64,000 nt of DNA, taken from positions 692,001 through 756,000 of the forward strand of contig NZ_ACJX03000001.1 in the NCBI RefSeq assembly GCF_000160455.2, given 5' to 3'. The notes below the pieces were generated by a model. It saw only the letters and a program-made list of their open reading frames with translations. It was not told where the DNA came from and made no database searches. This DNA comes from Acetomicrobium hydrogeniformans ATCC BAA-1850 (GTDB lineage Bacteria > Synergistota > Synergistia > Synergistales > Acetomicrobiaceae). Positions 17,711 to 27,092 of this stretch are shown in pieces. A program made the position numbers and the translations under genes. Positions within the stretch are counted from its first letter, which is position 1, and each line of letters opens with the position of its first letter.

Positions 17711-18517
17711 ATGAAATTTTCCTTTGTTATATCATTACAGAACACTAAGTTTAACGCTATTGCTCTCAAAGAAAACTTGCAGCAAAACCTCGAAAAACTT
17801 AAAAAGTTATCCTACGATGGAGTCGAATTGGCTATTCGTGATCCTAGTACTGTGAATATTGATGAAATGAATGCGCTACTCAATAAAAACAATTTTACCG
17901 TATGTGCCATCGGGACAGGACAAGCTTTTGTAGAAGATGGTCTATCTTTAACTCATCCAGATCCAAATATACGTGCTTATGCTATTAACAGGATCAAAAA
18001 ATTTATAAACTTAGCTAGTAATATTATGGGCAAACCTAAAATTATAATCGGGCTGATAAGGGGCATGAAAAAAACAAATGTTAATGCTGAAAATTATTTT
18101 TATAAGTCAATGCAAGATATACTTTTGGAAGCGGAAAAATACAAAATTGATATATTGATAGAACCAATAAATAGATATGAAACCGATTTTATAAACAATA
18201 TTCATGAAGCATTGATTTTTATAAGAAAACTCAACCACCCGAGACTGCTGTTGTTAGCAGACACTTTTCATATGAACATCGAAGAACCCAATGTATGGCA
18301 ATCCCTTGAAATATGCAAAGAAAAGCTGGGCCATATACATGTCGCTGATACCAATAGATGGGCTCCGGGATATGGCCACTTTGAGTGGGATATATTTTCT
18401 CAAACTCTAAAAAAAATAAGCTATTCTGGCTGGATTTCTGGTGAAATGCTACCAAAACCAAGCGAAGATGAAGCCATATCCCACACAATTACGCTTTTGC
18501 GTTCATTATTTAGTTAA
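17711..18517 (+). CDS. iolO: IolO-type 5-keto-L-gluconate epimerase
   Basis: 268 residues, a TIM-barrel of the xylose-isomerase-like superfamily. Segments strongly resemble Thermotoga maritima IolO (TM0416) as I recall it: CAIGTGQA near residue 65, DGLSLTHP, EPINRYETDFIN near residue 150, LADTFHMNIEE and HVADTNRWAPGYGHF. The metal-binding acids of the family fall in EPIN, ADTFH and the later regions. IolO converts 5-keto-L-gluconate to D-tagaturonate in the Thermotoga inositol pathway. IolG, IolM and IolN homologues lie directly downstream. AAAGGAGG precedes the ATG. Confidence 0.85.
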   Translation: MKFSFVISLQNTKFNAIALKENLQQNLEKLKKLSYDGVELAIRDPSTVNIDEMNALLNKNNFTVCAIGTGQAFVEDGLSLTHPDPNIRAYAINRIKKFINLASNIMGKPKIIIGLIRGMKKTNVNAENYFYKSMQDILLEAEKYKIDILIEPINRYETDFINNIHEALIFIRKLNHPRLLLLADTFHMNIEEPNVWQSLEICKEKLGHIHVADTNRWAPGYGHFEWDIFSQTLKKISYSGWISGEMLPKPSEDEAISHTITLLRSLFS

Positions 18518-18549
18518 CAGGATTGCTATTCGATAGGAGGTGCACTAAT

Positions 18550-20079
18550 GTGAAACAAGATGACAAAAAACCTTTTGTTTTAATGATGGAAGGCATAGTT
18601 AAGCGTTTCCCTGGTGTTATCGCCTTAGATCACGTAGATTTTACACTTTATCCTGGTGAAGTACACGTTCTTTTGGGTGAAAATGGAGCTGGCAAATCAA
18701 CCCTTATGAAAATTCTTTCAGGCGCTTATGCCAAAGACGAGGGAAAGATTTTTATTAGCAATCAAGAGGTCGAAATTGGTGATCCTAGAACCGCACAGGA
18801 CCTTGGAATTGCGATAATTTACCAAGAGTTTAGTTTAATACCGCATCTCACAGTAGCAGAGAACATTTTTATAGGAAGAGAGCCTAGAAAAAAAAATGGA
18901 CTCATTGATTGGGAAGCTATGAAAAAAAGCACCCAGGAAATTCTCAAAGAATTGAATGCTGATTTTGGTGCGCTAACACTAGTAAAAGAGTTAAGTGTTG
19001 CTAACCAACAATTAACGGAAATTGCTAAAGCAATATCTACAAATGCGCAAATCATTATTATGGATGAACCTACAGCCACATTAACTCCCCATGAGATAGA
19101 TAAGCTGTTTTCAATTATTAGAAGGCTAAAAGATCTTAATAAGAGCATTATATTTATATCACACCACTTAGAAGAAGCGAAAGAAATTGGGGATAGAGCG
19201 ACAATTTTAAGGGATGGCAAGCGTGTCGCAACTGTCAACGTAAATGAATCAACGATAGATGATTTTATTAAGATGATGGTTGGACGAACTTTAGATGAGC
19301 AATTTCCTAAAATTTACATAGACCATGGTGGGGAATATTTACGAGTTGAAGGCTTGTCGCGAGATGGATTCCTTGAAGATATTTCCTTTTCTCTATATGA
19401 GGGCGAGGTTTTAGGTGTCGCTGGCTTAGTGGGAGCTGGTAGAACGGATATGTGTAGATGCATATTTGGTGCTGATCCTAAAACAAGAGGTCGAATTTAT
19501 GTTCTAGGAGAAGAAGTCATTATTAATACTCCAAAAGACGCTATTAAAGCTGGCATAGGCTTTTTGACAGAAAACAGAAAAGAGGAAGGGCTAGTCCTAT
19601 ATATGAACATCCGGGAAAACATTACACTTCCAATTCTAAATTCATTAGCTAAATCACCCCTTAAAATAATCGACAAAAACAAACAAATAGAAATCTCCAA
19701 TGAATATTTCAATCGGTTGAATATTAAAGCGCCTTCTCTGGAAAGACCAGTCAACGAACTTTCTGGAGGCAATCAGCAAAAAGTCGTTTTAGCAAAATGG
19801 TTGGCAACCAATTCAAAAATACTAATATTCGATGAGCCAACAAGAGGGATTGATGTTGGAGCTAAAGTAGAGATTTACGAATTAATGAATGAATTAATAA
19901 AACAAGGGGTTGCTATTTTAATGGTTTCGTCAGAAATGCCAGAAATAATAGGCATGAGCGATAGGATAATGGTCATGTGTAACGGTAGGATTACAGGCTT
20001 GATTGACGATAGATCGTGTTTTGACCAAGAACTAATTATGCGTTATGCAACCGCATATCGCAAAAAAGAAGTAGCATAA
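18550..20079 (+). CDS. RbsA-like sugar ABC transporter ATPase (two nucleotide-binding domains)
   Basis: About 509 residues with two ABC cassettes. The first has Walker A GENGAGKST near residue 38 and Walker B IIMDEPTA. The second has a degenerate Walker A (GLVGAGRTD), signature LSGGNQQKVV and Walker B LIFDEPTRG, the normal RbsA/MglA asymmetry. It powers import of the sugar or polyol captured by binding protein 2 through the permease at 23867. The GTG at 18550 is chosen because GGAGGTG precedes it by nine bases. It lies between iolO and iolG, which ties the importer to inositol catabolism. Confidence 0.9.
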   Translation: MKQDDKKPFVLMMEGIVKRFPGVIALDHVDFTLYPGEVHVLLGENGAGKSTLMKILSGAYAKDEGKIFISNQEVEIGDPRTAQDLGIAIIYQEFSLIPHLTVAENIFIGREPRKKNGLIDWEAMKKSTQEILKELNADFGALTLVKELSVANQQLTEIAKAISTNAQIIIMDEPTATLTPHEIDKLFSIIRRLKDLNKSIIFISHHLEEAKEIGDRATILRDGKRVATVNVNESTIDDFIKMMVGRTLDEQFPKIYIDHGGEYLRVEGLSRDGFLEDISFSLYEGEVLGVAGLVGAGRTDMCRCIFGADPKTRGRIYVLGEEVIINTPKDAIKAGIGFLTENRKEEGLVLYMNIRENITLPILNSLAKSPLKIIDKNKQIEISNEYFNRLNIKAPSLERPVNELSGGNQQKVVLAKWLATNSKILIFDEPTRGIDVGAKVEIYELMNELIKQGVAILMVSSEMPEIIGMSDRIMVMCNGRITGLIDDRSCFDQELIMRYATAYRKKEVA

Positions 20080-20125
20080 ATATTCTACTAATAAAATATC
20101 CATTAAGTTAAGTGAGGTGTTGTCT

Positions 20126-21136
20126 GTGAGAAAACTGCGTGTAGGAATAATAGGTCTAGGAAGAATTGGAAGGATGCATGCCCGTAATATCAAAAGTATT
20201 ATACAAGCCGATCTAGCAGCAATCTCTGACATATCGGAGGAAGCTGTTAATTCTGTAGCTGAGGAATTGCAGATTAATCAAAAGTATTATGACTATCGAG
20301 AAATGTTAAATGATCCCTCTATTGAAGCGGTGGTAATATGCTCTAGCACGAATACTCACGCACAAATCATTAAGGAAGCAGCATCTGCTAAGAAACATAT
20401 ATTTTGCGAAAAACCAATAGCATTAACAATAGAAGAAGTAAATGACGCTCTGAATTCTATAAACATATCGGGCATTAAGTTTTTTCTCGGTTTCAACAGG
20501 CGGTTCGACCCAACATTTAGCAAAATGAAGGAAGAGATTAAATCTGGGAAAATAGGAACTCCACATTTAGCTATAATCACAAGTAGGGATCCCGCTCCTC
20601 CTTCTTTAGATTATGTTAAAAGCTCTGGGGGGCTTTTTCTTGACATGACTATACATGATTTCGATATGGCAAGATTTATGTTAAATGATGAGCCTTATGA
20701 GATTTATGTTTCAGCTTCATCTTTAGTAGATCCTGCCATTGGAAAAGCTGGTGATGTTGATACAGCAGCCATTGTGATAACTATGAAATCTGGCGCAAGA
20801 GTGATAATTAACAATAGCCGTAAAGCTGTTTATGGATATGATCAACGCGTTGAAATTTTTGGCTCAGAGGGGATGATAATGAACCAAAATATGCCTAAAG
20901 ATTTTGCATTTTTATCTAATCCATATGAAACACAGCTATCTAACCCTGTATATTTCTTTATAGAAAGATATAAAGAAGCTTATATACATGAAATCGAAAC
21001 TTTCATATCTTGTGTCATGCAAGATGAAATCCCTCCGGTTGGAGGTGAAGATGGAAAAATATCGTTATTAATGGGATATGCTGCCCAAAAATCATTAACT
21101 GAAAACAGACCTGTTAAATTTTCTGAGGTAATTTAG
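20126..21136 (+). CDS. iolG: IolG-type inositol 2-dehydrogenase
   Basis: 336 residues of the Gfo/Idh/MocA family, typical for inositol 2-dehydrogenase. It has the Rossmann motif GIIGLGRIGRMHARN, the family motif CEKPIAL near residue 93, GFNRRFDP, and the substrate-side signature DMTIHDFDMARF with Asp and His. It should oxidise myo-inositol to 2-keto-myo-inositol with NAD+. The GTG at 20126 is preferred because GAGGTG lies seven bases upstream; a TTG nine bases earlier is less likely. Exact cyclitol specificity cannot be read from sequence; the neighbours make inositol the best call. Confidence 0.82.
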   Translation: MRKLRVGIIGLGRIGRMHARNIKSIIQADLAAISDISEEAVNSVAEELQINQKYYDYREMLNDPSIEAVVICSSTNTHAQIIKEAASAKKHIFCEKPIALTIEEVNDALNSINISGIKFFLGFNRRFDPTFSKMKEEIKSGKIGTPHLAIITSRDPAPPSLDYVKSSGGLFLDMTIHDFDMARFMLNDEPYEIYVSASSLVDPAIGKAGDVDTAAIVITMKSGARVIINNSRKAVYGYDQRVEIFGSEGMIMNQNMPKDFAFLSNPYETQLSNPVYFFIERYKEAYIHEIETFISCVMQDEIPPVGGEDGKISLLMGYAAQKSLTENRPVKFSEVI

Positions 21137-21338
21137 TATCATATTTACATAATATATTTACAATAGAACGCGGAATATAAATGTTCATAATTATCTTAAG
21201 TTTACATCGAAGCTTGACATAACTATTAATAATCTATTTTTCTACAGCTTTAATATATGGTTTATATACCTTTAGAAAATATCCTTGGCGCTTTACATTT
21301 TACAGTTGTCATAAAATTAATAAATTATAAAAAGGGCC

Positions 21339-21399
21339 TTGTCAAAAGTAATATGCCGTAGTATGATATAGTTGTTTTGCATGATGAAAGTCTATTTCA
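21339..21399 (+). promoter_or_regulatory. Promoter and KdgR-like operator before iolM
   Basis: TTGTCA (21339-21344) and TATGAT (21362-21367) are 17 bases apart. The 15-mer TGAAAGTCTATTTCA (21385-21399) is a perfect TGAAA-N5-TTTCA palindrome just downstream of the expected start point, a repressor position. Confidence 0.6.
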
Positions 21400-21431
21400 T
21401 ATATAAACTATAATTAAGGGGGTAATCAAAA

Positions 21432-22616
21432 ATGAAGGCTGTGAGGTTATATGCTGATTGGACACCAAAACCGGAATTTAAGTTAGGACCAAAAGACATT
21501 GAAGGTCGCCAAACATACCTTGGAAGTCAAGTTTGGAAAAACCCGCGCATCGTCATAGAAGATGTTGACGTTCCCAAACCCGGCCCTGGTGAAATTTTGA
21601 TCGAGGTCAAAGCTTGTGGCATTTGCGGCAGTGACGTGCATATGGCGCAGCCTGACGATGATGGCTATATTATTTACCCAGGCTTAACGGGCTTCCCTTG
21701 TACATTAGGCCATGAATTTTCAGGCGTAGTAGTTGACGCTGGACCCGGAGCTTTTGACAAAAACACATTAAAACCCTTTAAAGGTGGCGAAGTCGTTTGT
21801 GTTGAGGAAATGATATGGTGTGGCCAATGTAAACCATGTGCGGATGGATGGCCTAATCACTGCGAAAAGTTGGACGAGCTTGGGTTTAATGTAGACGGAG
21901 CTTTTGCTAAGTATGTTGTCGTTCCAGCTAAGCTTGCCTGGAGCTTAGATCCTATCAAGGAGCATTATTCAGAGGATAAGCTGTTTCTCCTAGGCTCGTT
22001 AGTTGAACCTACAAGTGTTGCGTATAATGCTGTTATTGAGCGTGGAGGCGGTATAAGGCCTGGGGATAACGTTGTAATTATGGGTGGCGGACCAATCGGC
22101 TTAGCTGGTTGCGCCATACTCAAAAGAGCTGGTGCTGCTAAAGTAATACTTTCCGAGCCAATGAAAGAACGAGGTGAATTAGGGAAAAAATTGGGAGCAG
22201 ATCATGTTATAGATCCCACAAAAGAGAACTTCGCTGATGCAGTCTTAGACTTAACCAACGGTGAAGGTGCAGCTTTATACTTAGAAGCAACTGGGATTCC
22301 GCATATCATATTCCCTCAAATTGAAGAGGCAATTTGGAAAGGCAGGACCTTAAATTCTACTGTCGTAATAGTGGCTAGGTCTCCCGAAAAAACTCCCGTA
22401 ACTGGTGAAGTTTTTCAGGTAAGGCGGGCAAGAATCGTTGGTGCTCAGGGTCACTCAGGACATGGTACATTTCCACGTGTGATTTCTTTAATGGCTTCTG
22501 GTATGGATATGACTAATATTATTACAAGAAAAATTAAACTGGAAGAAGTGCCTAAGTATATCGAAAACTTGCGCACCGATAAATCTGACTGCAAAGTAAC
22601 ATGTATTATGGATTAA
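21432..22616 (+). CDS. iolM: IolM-type scyllo-inosose (2-keto-inositol) dehydrogenase
   Basis: 394 residues, zinc-dependent medium-chain dehydrogenase. The catalytic zinc region is CGICGSDVHMAQ (about residues 63-74) with GHEF later. The structural zinc site has the Cys pattern WCGQCKPC...NHC. The cofactor motif is VIMGGGPIGLAG. The end GAQGHSGHGTFPRVISLMAS closely resembles Thermotoga maritima IolM (TM0412) as I recall it, which oxidises 2-keto-myo-inositol to a diketo-inositol. It is larger than ordinary threonine dehydrogenases because of an N-terminal extension shared with IolM. iolN follows 33 bases on. Confidence 0.87.
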   Translation: MKAVRLYADWTPKPEFKLGPKDIEGRQTYLGSQVWKNPRIVIEDVDVPKPGPGEILIEVKACGICGSDVHMAQPDDDGYIIYPGLTGFPCTLGHEFSGVVVDAGPGAFDKNTLKPFKGGEVVCVEEMIWCGQCKPCADGWPNHCEKLDELGFNVDGAFAKYVVVPAKLAWSLDPIKEHYSEDKLFLLGSLVEPTSVAYNAVIERGGGIRPGDNVVIMGGGPIGLAGCAILKRAGAAKVILSEPMKERGELGKKLGADHVIDPTKENFADAVLDLTNGEGAALYLEATGIPHIIFPQIEEAIWKGRTLNSTVVIVARSPEKTPVTGEVFQVRRARIVGAQGHSGHGTFPRVISLMASGMDMTNIITRKIKLEEVPKYIENLRTDKSDCKVTCIMD

Positions 22617-22649
22617 GGTAAAGCGTTAAAATAAAAGGGAGGATAAAAA

Positions 22650-23759
22650 ATGACCAGTGGGTTTTTTACAACTCAACATCCTTTAATAGTTTTTGAGGAT
22701 AACTCTGTTGGAAGGCTAAAAAAGAAAATTTGGGAAGCAAATGAACGTGAAATTGATAATATTTTAAAAGAATACGACATACCGTCACCGCCAGAAGTTG
22801 GAAAAGCAGGATCGTATATACAAACAACACCCCGAGCCATTGCAATAGAAAAAAGGCGCAAAAACGATATCGTTTTTGTTCCAATTGGATGTACGGAGAA
22901 TCACGGACTTCACGCAAATAGCGGATTAGATACTTTTATGGTGACACAAATCCTTGAAGGGATACGGAGGTATACTGCCAAGAAGGGACACGAGGTAAAT
23001 CTTGCGCTTCCTCCGCTTAACTACGGGGGACACCCTTATCATCACGTTGGAATGCCTGGAACCATCATAATGCCTAAGGAAGTAGTAGAAGAAACACTTA
23101 TATACGTAATGTTGGGGCTATGGAATGATGGGTATAGGAAAATTATACTTATCAATAATCACGGTCATTTATGGATGCTCGAATCAGCTGTCCAAGAGTT
23201 CTGCAAACGCTTTCAATTACCAGGTATTTTTATGGTTATCGATTGGCATCGTGCTGTTCGAGAATTTTTCTTCCCTGTTGATAGAGAAGATAGTCTTGAA
23301 ACCCATTTTGTGCATGCTGATGAGTCTGAAACATCTGTGGCCCAACTTTTGTTCCCAGATATGATCGACATGAAATATGTACAGGATGCCGAGGGTGAAT
23401 CGTTCCTGCCAGATGGTCATTTTGATAAATCAGTTGATCCTTTCCACAGACCTATGGCATGGTCTCAAGGCGAAGGTCACATGGCAATTGAGAGGGCAGC
23501 TACCCCTGAGGGTGTTGTTGGCCATCCAAGTAAAGCAAATCCCAAAAAAGCCAAAAGACCTATAGCTGCAATATTAAGCTACCTCACCTTATTACACGAT
23601 CACATTAGAGAGGCATTTCCGCCAGGCGTGCTTCCACCTGTAGAAAAGGTGACATTAAGAGACCCAAAAGAGCTCGAACCGTTCTTGAAAGAACCATTCA
23701 GTCCTGGGTGGAAATCCGTTTATGAACTACCAATAATAGGTCCATTTACAAAACTATAG
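22650..23759 (+). CDS. iolN: IolN-type diketo-inositol hydrolase (creatininase family)
   Basis: 369 residues, creatininase/formamidase superfamily. The metal-site signature VPIGCTENHGLHANSGLD lies near residues 77-94 and the second signature NNHGHLWM near 168. Creatininase-fold enzymes bind two divalent metals with these residues. In Thermotoga maritima a homologue (IolN, TM0413) opens the diketo-inositol ring to 5-keto-L-gluconate. The longer-than-usual N- and C-terminal extensions fit IolN rather than creatininase. It is directly downstream of iolM and is followed by a terminator. Confidence 0.85.
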   Translation: MTSGFFTTQHPLIVFEDNSVGRLKKKIWEANEREIDNILKEYDIPSPPEVGKAGSYIQTTPRAIAIEKRRKNDIVFVPIGCTENHGLHANSGLDTFMVTQILEGIRRYTAKKGHEVNLALPPLNYGGHPYHHVGMPGTIIMPKEVVEETLIYVMLGLWNDGYRKIILINNHGHLWMLESAVQEFCKRFQLPGIFMVIDWHRAVREFFFPVDREDSLETHFVHADESETSVAQLLFPDMIDMKYVQDAEGESFLPDGHFDKSVDPFHRPMAWSQGEGHMAIERAATPEGVVGHPSKANPKKAKRPIAAILSYLTLLHDHIREAFPPGVLPPVEKVTLRDPKELEPFLKEPFSPGWKSVYELPIIGPFTKL

Positions 23760-23766
23760 CTCCACT

Positions 23767-23810
23767 AAACCAATCGAAATACAAATAGCTATTCGTATTT
23801 CGATTGGTTT
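23767..23810 (+). terminator. Intrinsic terminator after iolN
   Basis: The 16-bp arms (23767-23782 and 23795-23810) are perfectly complementary, with a 12-base loop. The right arm runs into TTTTTTC. Read-through would still supply the downstream permease and uronate genes. Confidence 0.8.
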
Positions 23811-23866
23811 TTTCTTTAAATATTTAGAACGCGTCGTTTCAAACAGAAGGGAGGATAAGATAAAAA

Positions 23867-24820
23867 ATGTCTAATTTCCTTAGAAGGTTCGGCGCATTAA
23901 TAGGGCTCATATGCCTATGTATAGTACTATCTATTATTTCCGAACACTTTTTAACATTTAATAATGTAATGAATATTCTTAAGCAATCGTCTATTAATGC
24001 ACTGCTTGCTTTAGGCGTTCTTCTTCCAATTCTTACTGGAGGAATTGATTTGTCAGTTGGTTCGATCCAAGCATTCTCCATGTGTGTTATGGCTTTTTTT
24101 GCTGTTAAGATGGGTGTCAATCCTGTGATTGCAGTTATTATGGGAATATTTGCTGGAACTGCATTGGGATATTGCAACGGGCTTTTGTTAACAAAACTTA
24201 AATTACCGCACCCATTTATCTCAACATTAGGAATGATGAATATCGCTAGAGGATTAAGCTTAATAATCACTGCTGGATTTCCCATATCTGGTTTACCGTT
24301 ACTTATCAGGTTCTTTGGTACAGGAGAAATGATGCGAATTCCAGTCCCTGCAATTTTAGTCTTAATAGTCTATCTAATATACTACGTTATTTTGAATCAC
24401 ACTCCCTTTGGCAGGTATGTTTATGCTATAGGAAGCAACAGAGAAGCTGTCAGACTCTCCGGAGTTAATGTTGATAGAGTCTTGAATATTGTCTTTGCAA
24501 GTGCCGGGTTCCTTGCATCTTTAAGCGCCCTTGTGCTTGCGGGAAGGGTAAACTCAGCCTATCCGCTTGCTGGATTAGGAGCCGAACTCGATGCTATAGC
24601 AGGAGCTGTTATTGGAGGCGCTTCCCTTTTTGGTGGAGAAGGTACAGTAGGTGGCACCATTATCGGTGTGTTAATTATGGGTGTTTTAAGGAATGGACTT
24701 AATCTTCTCAATGTATCAGCCTACTGGCAAACGGTAATTATAGGTGCAGTTGTAATACTTGCTGTGTGGGTTGACGTCTTAAGAAAACAAGCAGAATATA
24801 AATCATCTATTGCACGATAA
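23867..24820 (+). CDS. RbsC-like sugar ABC transporter permease
   Basis: 317 residues with about eight to ten hydrophobic helices. It has the family signatures LTGGIDLSVGS near residue 60 and the C-terminal GAVIGGASLFGGEGTVGG. It forms the membrane channel for the ATPase at 18550 and binding protein 2. It is the only permease gene in the locus, so it may also have to serve binding protein 1. GAAGGGAGG precedes the ATG. The separation of permease and ATPase by five kilobases is unusual for RbsABC systems. Confidence 0.88.
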   Translation: MSNFLRRFGALIGLICLCIVLSIISEHFLTFNNVMNILKQSSINALLALGVLLPILTGGIDLSVGSIQAFSMCVMAFFAVKMGVNPVIAVIMGIFAGTALGYCNGLLLTKLKLPHPFISTLGMMNIARGLSLIITAGFPISGLPLLIRFFGTGEMMRIPVPAILVLIVYLIYYVILNHTPFGRYVYAIGSNREAVRLSGVNVDRVLNIVFASAGFLASLSALVLAGRVNSAYPLAGLGAELDAIAGAVIGGASLFGGEGTVGGTIIGVLIMGVLRNGLNLLNVSAYWQTVIIGAVVILAVWVDVLRKQAEYKSSIAR

Positions 24821-24862
24821 CATTAGTAATTTATTATATCAATCTGGAGGTTAGCGTTAAAA

Positions 24863-26404
24863 ATGAAAAATTTAAACCGCAATATGTTGTATATCCTTAG
24901 CGAAAGCGGTTATTCAAAATATCTATTATTACCTAAAACCAATACTCTAGACCTACCTATAAAGGTCATGCAATTCGGAGAAGGAAACTTCCTGAGAGCC
25001 TTTGTCGACTCGCTCATACAAATGGCAAATGACAAAGACATATTTAAGGGTAAAGTTATCGTTATTCAACCTATACACGAAGGCAGAGCCGATGCAATTA
25101 ACGCTTCAAACGGTATATTCACCCATATAGCCCGAGGTATTCATCAAGGACAACCTAAAGAAGAGATCAGAATCGTAGGAAGCATCGACAAGGCGCTTAA
25201 GGCATACGGGCAATGGGACGACGTGCTTGAAGAGGCAAAAGATCCAAACATCAAAATAGTCGTCTCTAACACGACCGAAGCGGGAATTGCCATATCGCCT
25301 GACGATCGTTTCGACGACAACCCTCCCCACTCCTTTCCAGCCAAGGTAACCAGACTTCTTTACGAACGGTATAAGACATTGGGCAAAGATAAAGGTAAAC
25401 TGATATTCATTCCCTGCGAGCTCATTGACCGTAATGGTGATGTATTAAAAGAATGTGTTATAAAATTATGCCATAAATTCGACCTAGAAAAAGAATTTAT
25501 CGACTGGGTGGACAAAGAGTGCACATTTTGCTGCTCCTTAGTCGATCGAATTGTAACGGGATATCCGCAGGATGAAATCGAAGAGCTGACAAAGAGGTTG
25601 GGATATGTCGACAACAACCTCGTGGTTTCGGAGTTGTTTCACTTATGGGTAATAGAAGGACCAAGCTTTGTAAAAGACATATTCCCCCTACATGAGGCAG
25701 GCCTCAACGTGATCTTCACAGAGGACATAACACCTTATCGAACCAGAAAGGTTCGCATCCTAAACGGAGGACACACATCCACTGTCACTTTAGCTTATGC
25801 TGCAGGTTTAAACTATGTAAAAGAAATGGTCGAGCATCCAATTATCGGTGCATACTTGAAAGACCTCCTGTTCGAGGAGGTAGTTCCTACCGTTCCCGGC
25901 AATAAATCAGAAATATCGGCATTCGCTCAAGAAGTGCTAGAAAGATTCAAAAACCCCTACATTAAACACGCCTTGCTGGATATAACTTTAAATTCAACGA
26001 GTAAGCTAGCCGTTCGTGTAATACCAAGCCTTCTTGATTTTTATTCAACCACCGGAAAACTTCCGAACCGTTTGCTTTTGTCCGTCGCAGGCTATCTGAG
26101 GTTCTACAAGATCACCAGGACTGACGGTAAATATTTCTACGGTACTCGTGATAACGGCGAAGAATATCCCATTAGAGATGATAAGGAAATACTCGAATTC
26201 ATGAAAAGCATTTGGGACGCTCCTGATGCCTCTTTTGGCATAAGACAATGCAGATCTATCGTAGAGAAGGCTCTCTCCCATCCAAAGCTTGAAGCCGAAG
26301 GCTTGTTAAAAGTGCCCGAAATGATCGATAAAATTTCACTTTATTTGCACGATCTCTTAAACAAAGGTGCCGTAGAAAGTGTTAGGAGTGTAATAAATTC
26401 TTAG
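24863..26404 (+). CDS. uxaB: Tagaturonate reductase (mannitol dehydrogenase family)
   Basis: 513 residues, long-chain polyol/mannitol dehydrogenase family. The N-terminal part reads MQFGEGNFLRAFVDS (NAD site) and VVSNTTEAGI. The catalytic region contains DRNGDVLKE and the substrate-side lysine/histidine region RVRILNGGHTS. These match UxaB (altronate oxidoreductase, tagaturonate reductase). In the pathway it would reduce the D-tagaturonate made by IolO to D-altronate with NADH. UxaB and fructuronate reductase (UxuB) are related; the LNGGHTS form and the presence of UxaA here favour UxaB. Confidence 0.85.
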   Translation: MKNLNRNMLYILSESGYSKYLLLPKTNTLDLPIKVMQFGEGNFLRAFVDSLIQMANDKDIFKGKVIVIQPIHEGRADAINASNGIFTHIARGIHQGQPKEEIRIVGSIDKALKAYGQWDDVLEEAKDPNIKIVVSNTTEAGIAISPDDRFDDNPPHSFPAKVTRLLYERYKTLGKDKGKLIFIPCELIDRNGDVLKECVIKLCHKFDLEKEFIDWVDKECTFCCSLVDRIVTGYPQDEIEELTKRLGYVDNNLVVSELFHLWVIEGPSFVKDIFPLHEAGLNVIFTEDITPYRTRKVRILNGGHTSTVTLAYAAGLNYVKEMVEHPIIGAYLKDLLFEEVVPTVPGNKSEISAFAQEVLERFKNPYIKHALLDITLNSTSKLAVRVIPSLLDFYSTTGKLPNRLLLSVAGYLRFYKITRTDGKYFYGTRDNGEEYPIRDDKEILEFMKSIWDAPDASFGIRQCRSIVEKALSHPKLEAEGLLKVPEMIDKISLYLHDLLNKGAVESVRSVINS

Positions 26405-26427
26405 TTTTAAGGAGGATATAAATCAAT

Positions 26428-27060
26428 ATGTTTGACACAATTAATTATATCTGTTCCGCAAAAGTTATTGCAGTAATAAGAGCTAAATCTGCCAATGAAG
26501 GGTTAAGGTTATGCAAAGCCATTCATAATGGAGGAATTAAAACAATTGAAGTCACTATGACTGTACCAAAAGCCATAAATACTATAGAAACCCTTCAAGA
26601 AGAGATGTTGGGTCAGGATGTATTAATCGGGGCCGGGACTGTGTGTGATTCAGAAACCGCTGTTGCTTGCATTAAAGCTGGAGCTAAGTTTATTGTATCT
26701 CCTTGTTTAGTTCCCGATGTTATTCATGCATGTCATAGATATAACGTGCTTGTTATGCCAGGTATCGGAACAGCTACAGAAGCATTTATGGCTACTCAGC
26801 TTGGAGCACAGTTATTAAAAGTGTTCCCGGGCGATGTGCTGGGTCCTCATTTTGTAAAATCGCTAAAAGGCCCCTTCCCCCATCTTAAGATGATACCCAC
26901 AGGCGGTGTAACTTTGGAAAATATGGACCAATGGTTTAAGGCAGGAGTAGTTGCTGTAGGTATCGGTAGCTTCCTTACTAGGCCTGCTATAGAAAAAGGT
27001 GATTTCAACGTTGTAACATCCATAGCAAAAGAGGTGGTAGCTAAAGCTATGAGCTTATAA
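26428..27060 (+). CDS. eda: 2-keto-3-deoxy-6-phosphogluconate aldolase
   Basis: 210 residues, the normal KDPG/KHG aldolase size. It contains VIAVIRAKS at the start, the GAGTVCD motif near residue 70, FIVSPCLVPD (Schiff-base region) near 90 and KVFPGDVLGPHFVK. It splits KDPG to pyruvate and glyceraldehyde-3-phosphate, the last step of the route. GGAGG precedes the ATG, and it lies between uxaB and kdgK in one operon. Confidence 0.92.
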   Translation: MFDTINYICSAKVIAVIRAKSANEGLRLCKAIHNGGIKTIEVTMTVPKAINTIETLQEEMLGQDVLIGAGTVCDSETAVACIKAGAKFIVSPCLVPDVIHACHRYNVLVMPGIGTATEAFMATQLGAQLLKVFPGDVLGPHFVKSLKGPFPHLKMIPTGGVTLENMDQWFKAGVVAVGIGSFLTRPAIEKGDFNVVTSIAKEVVAKAMSL

Positions 27061-27092
27061 TTTTTTTATATCTATAAAAGGAGGAATATAAA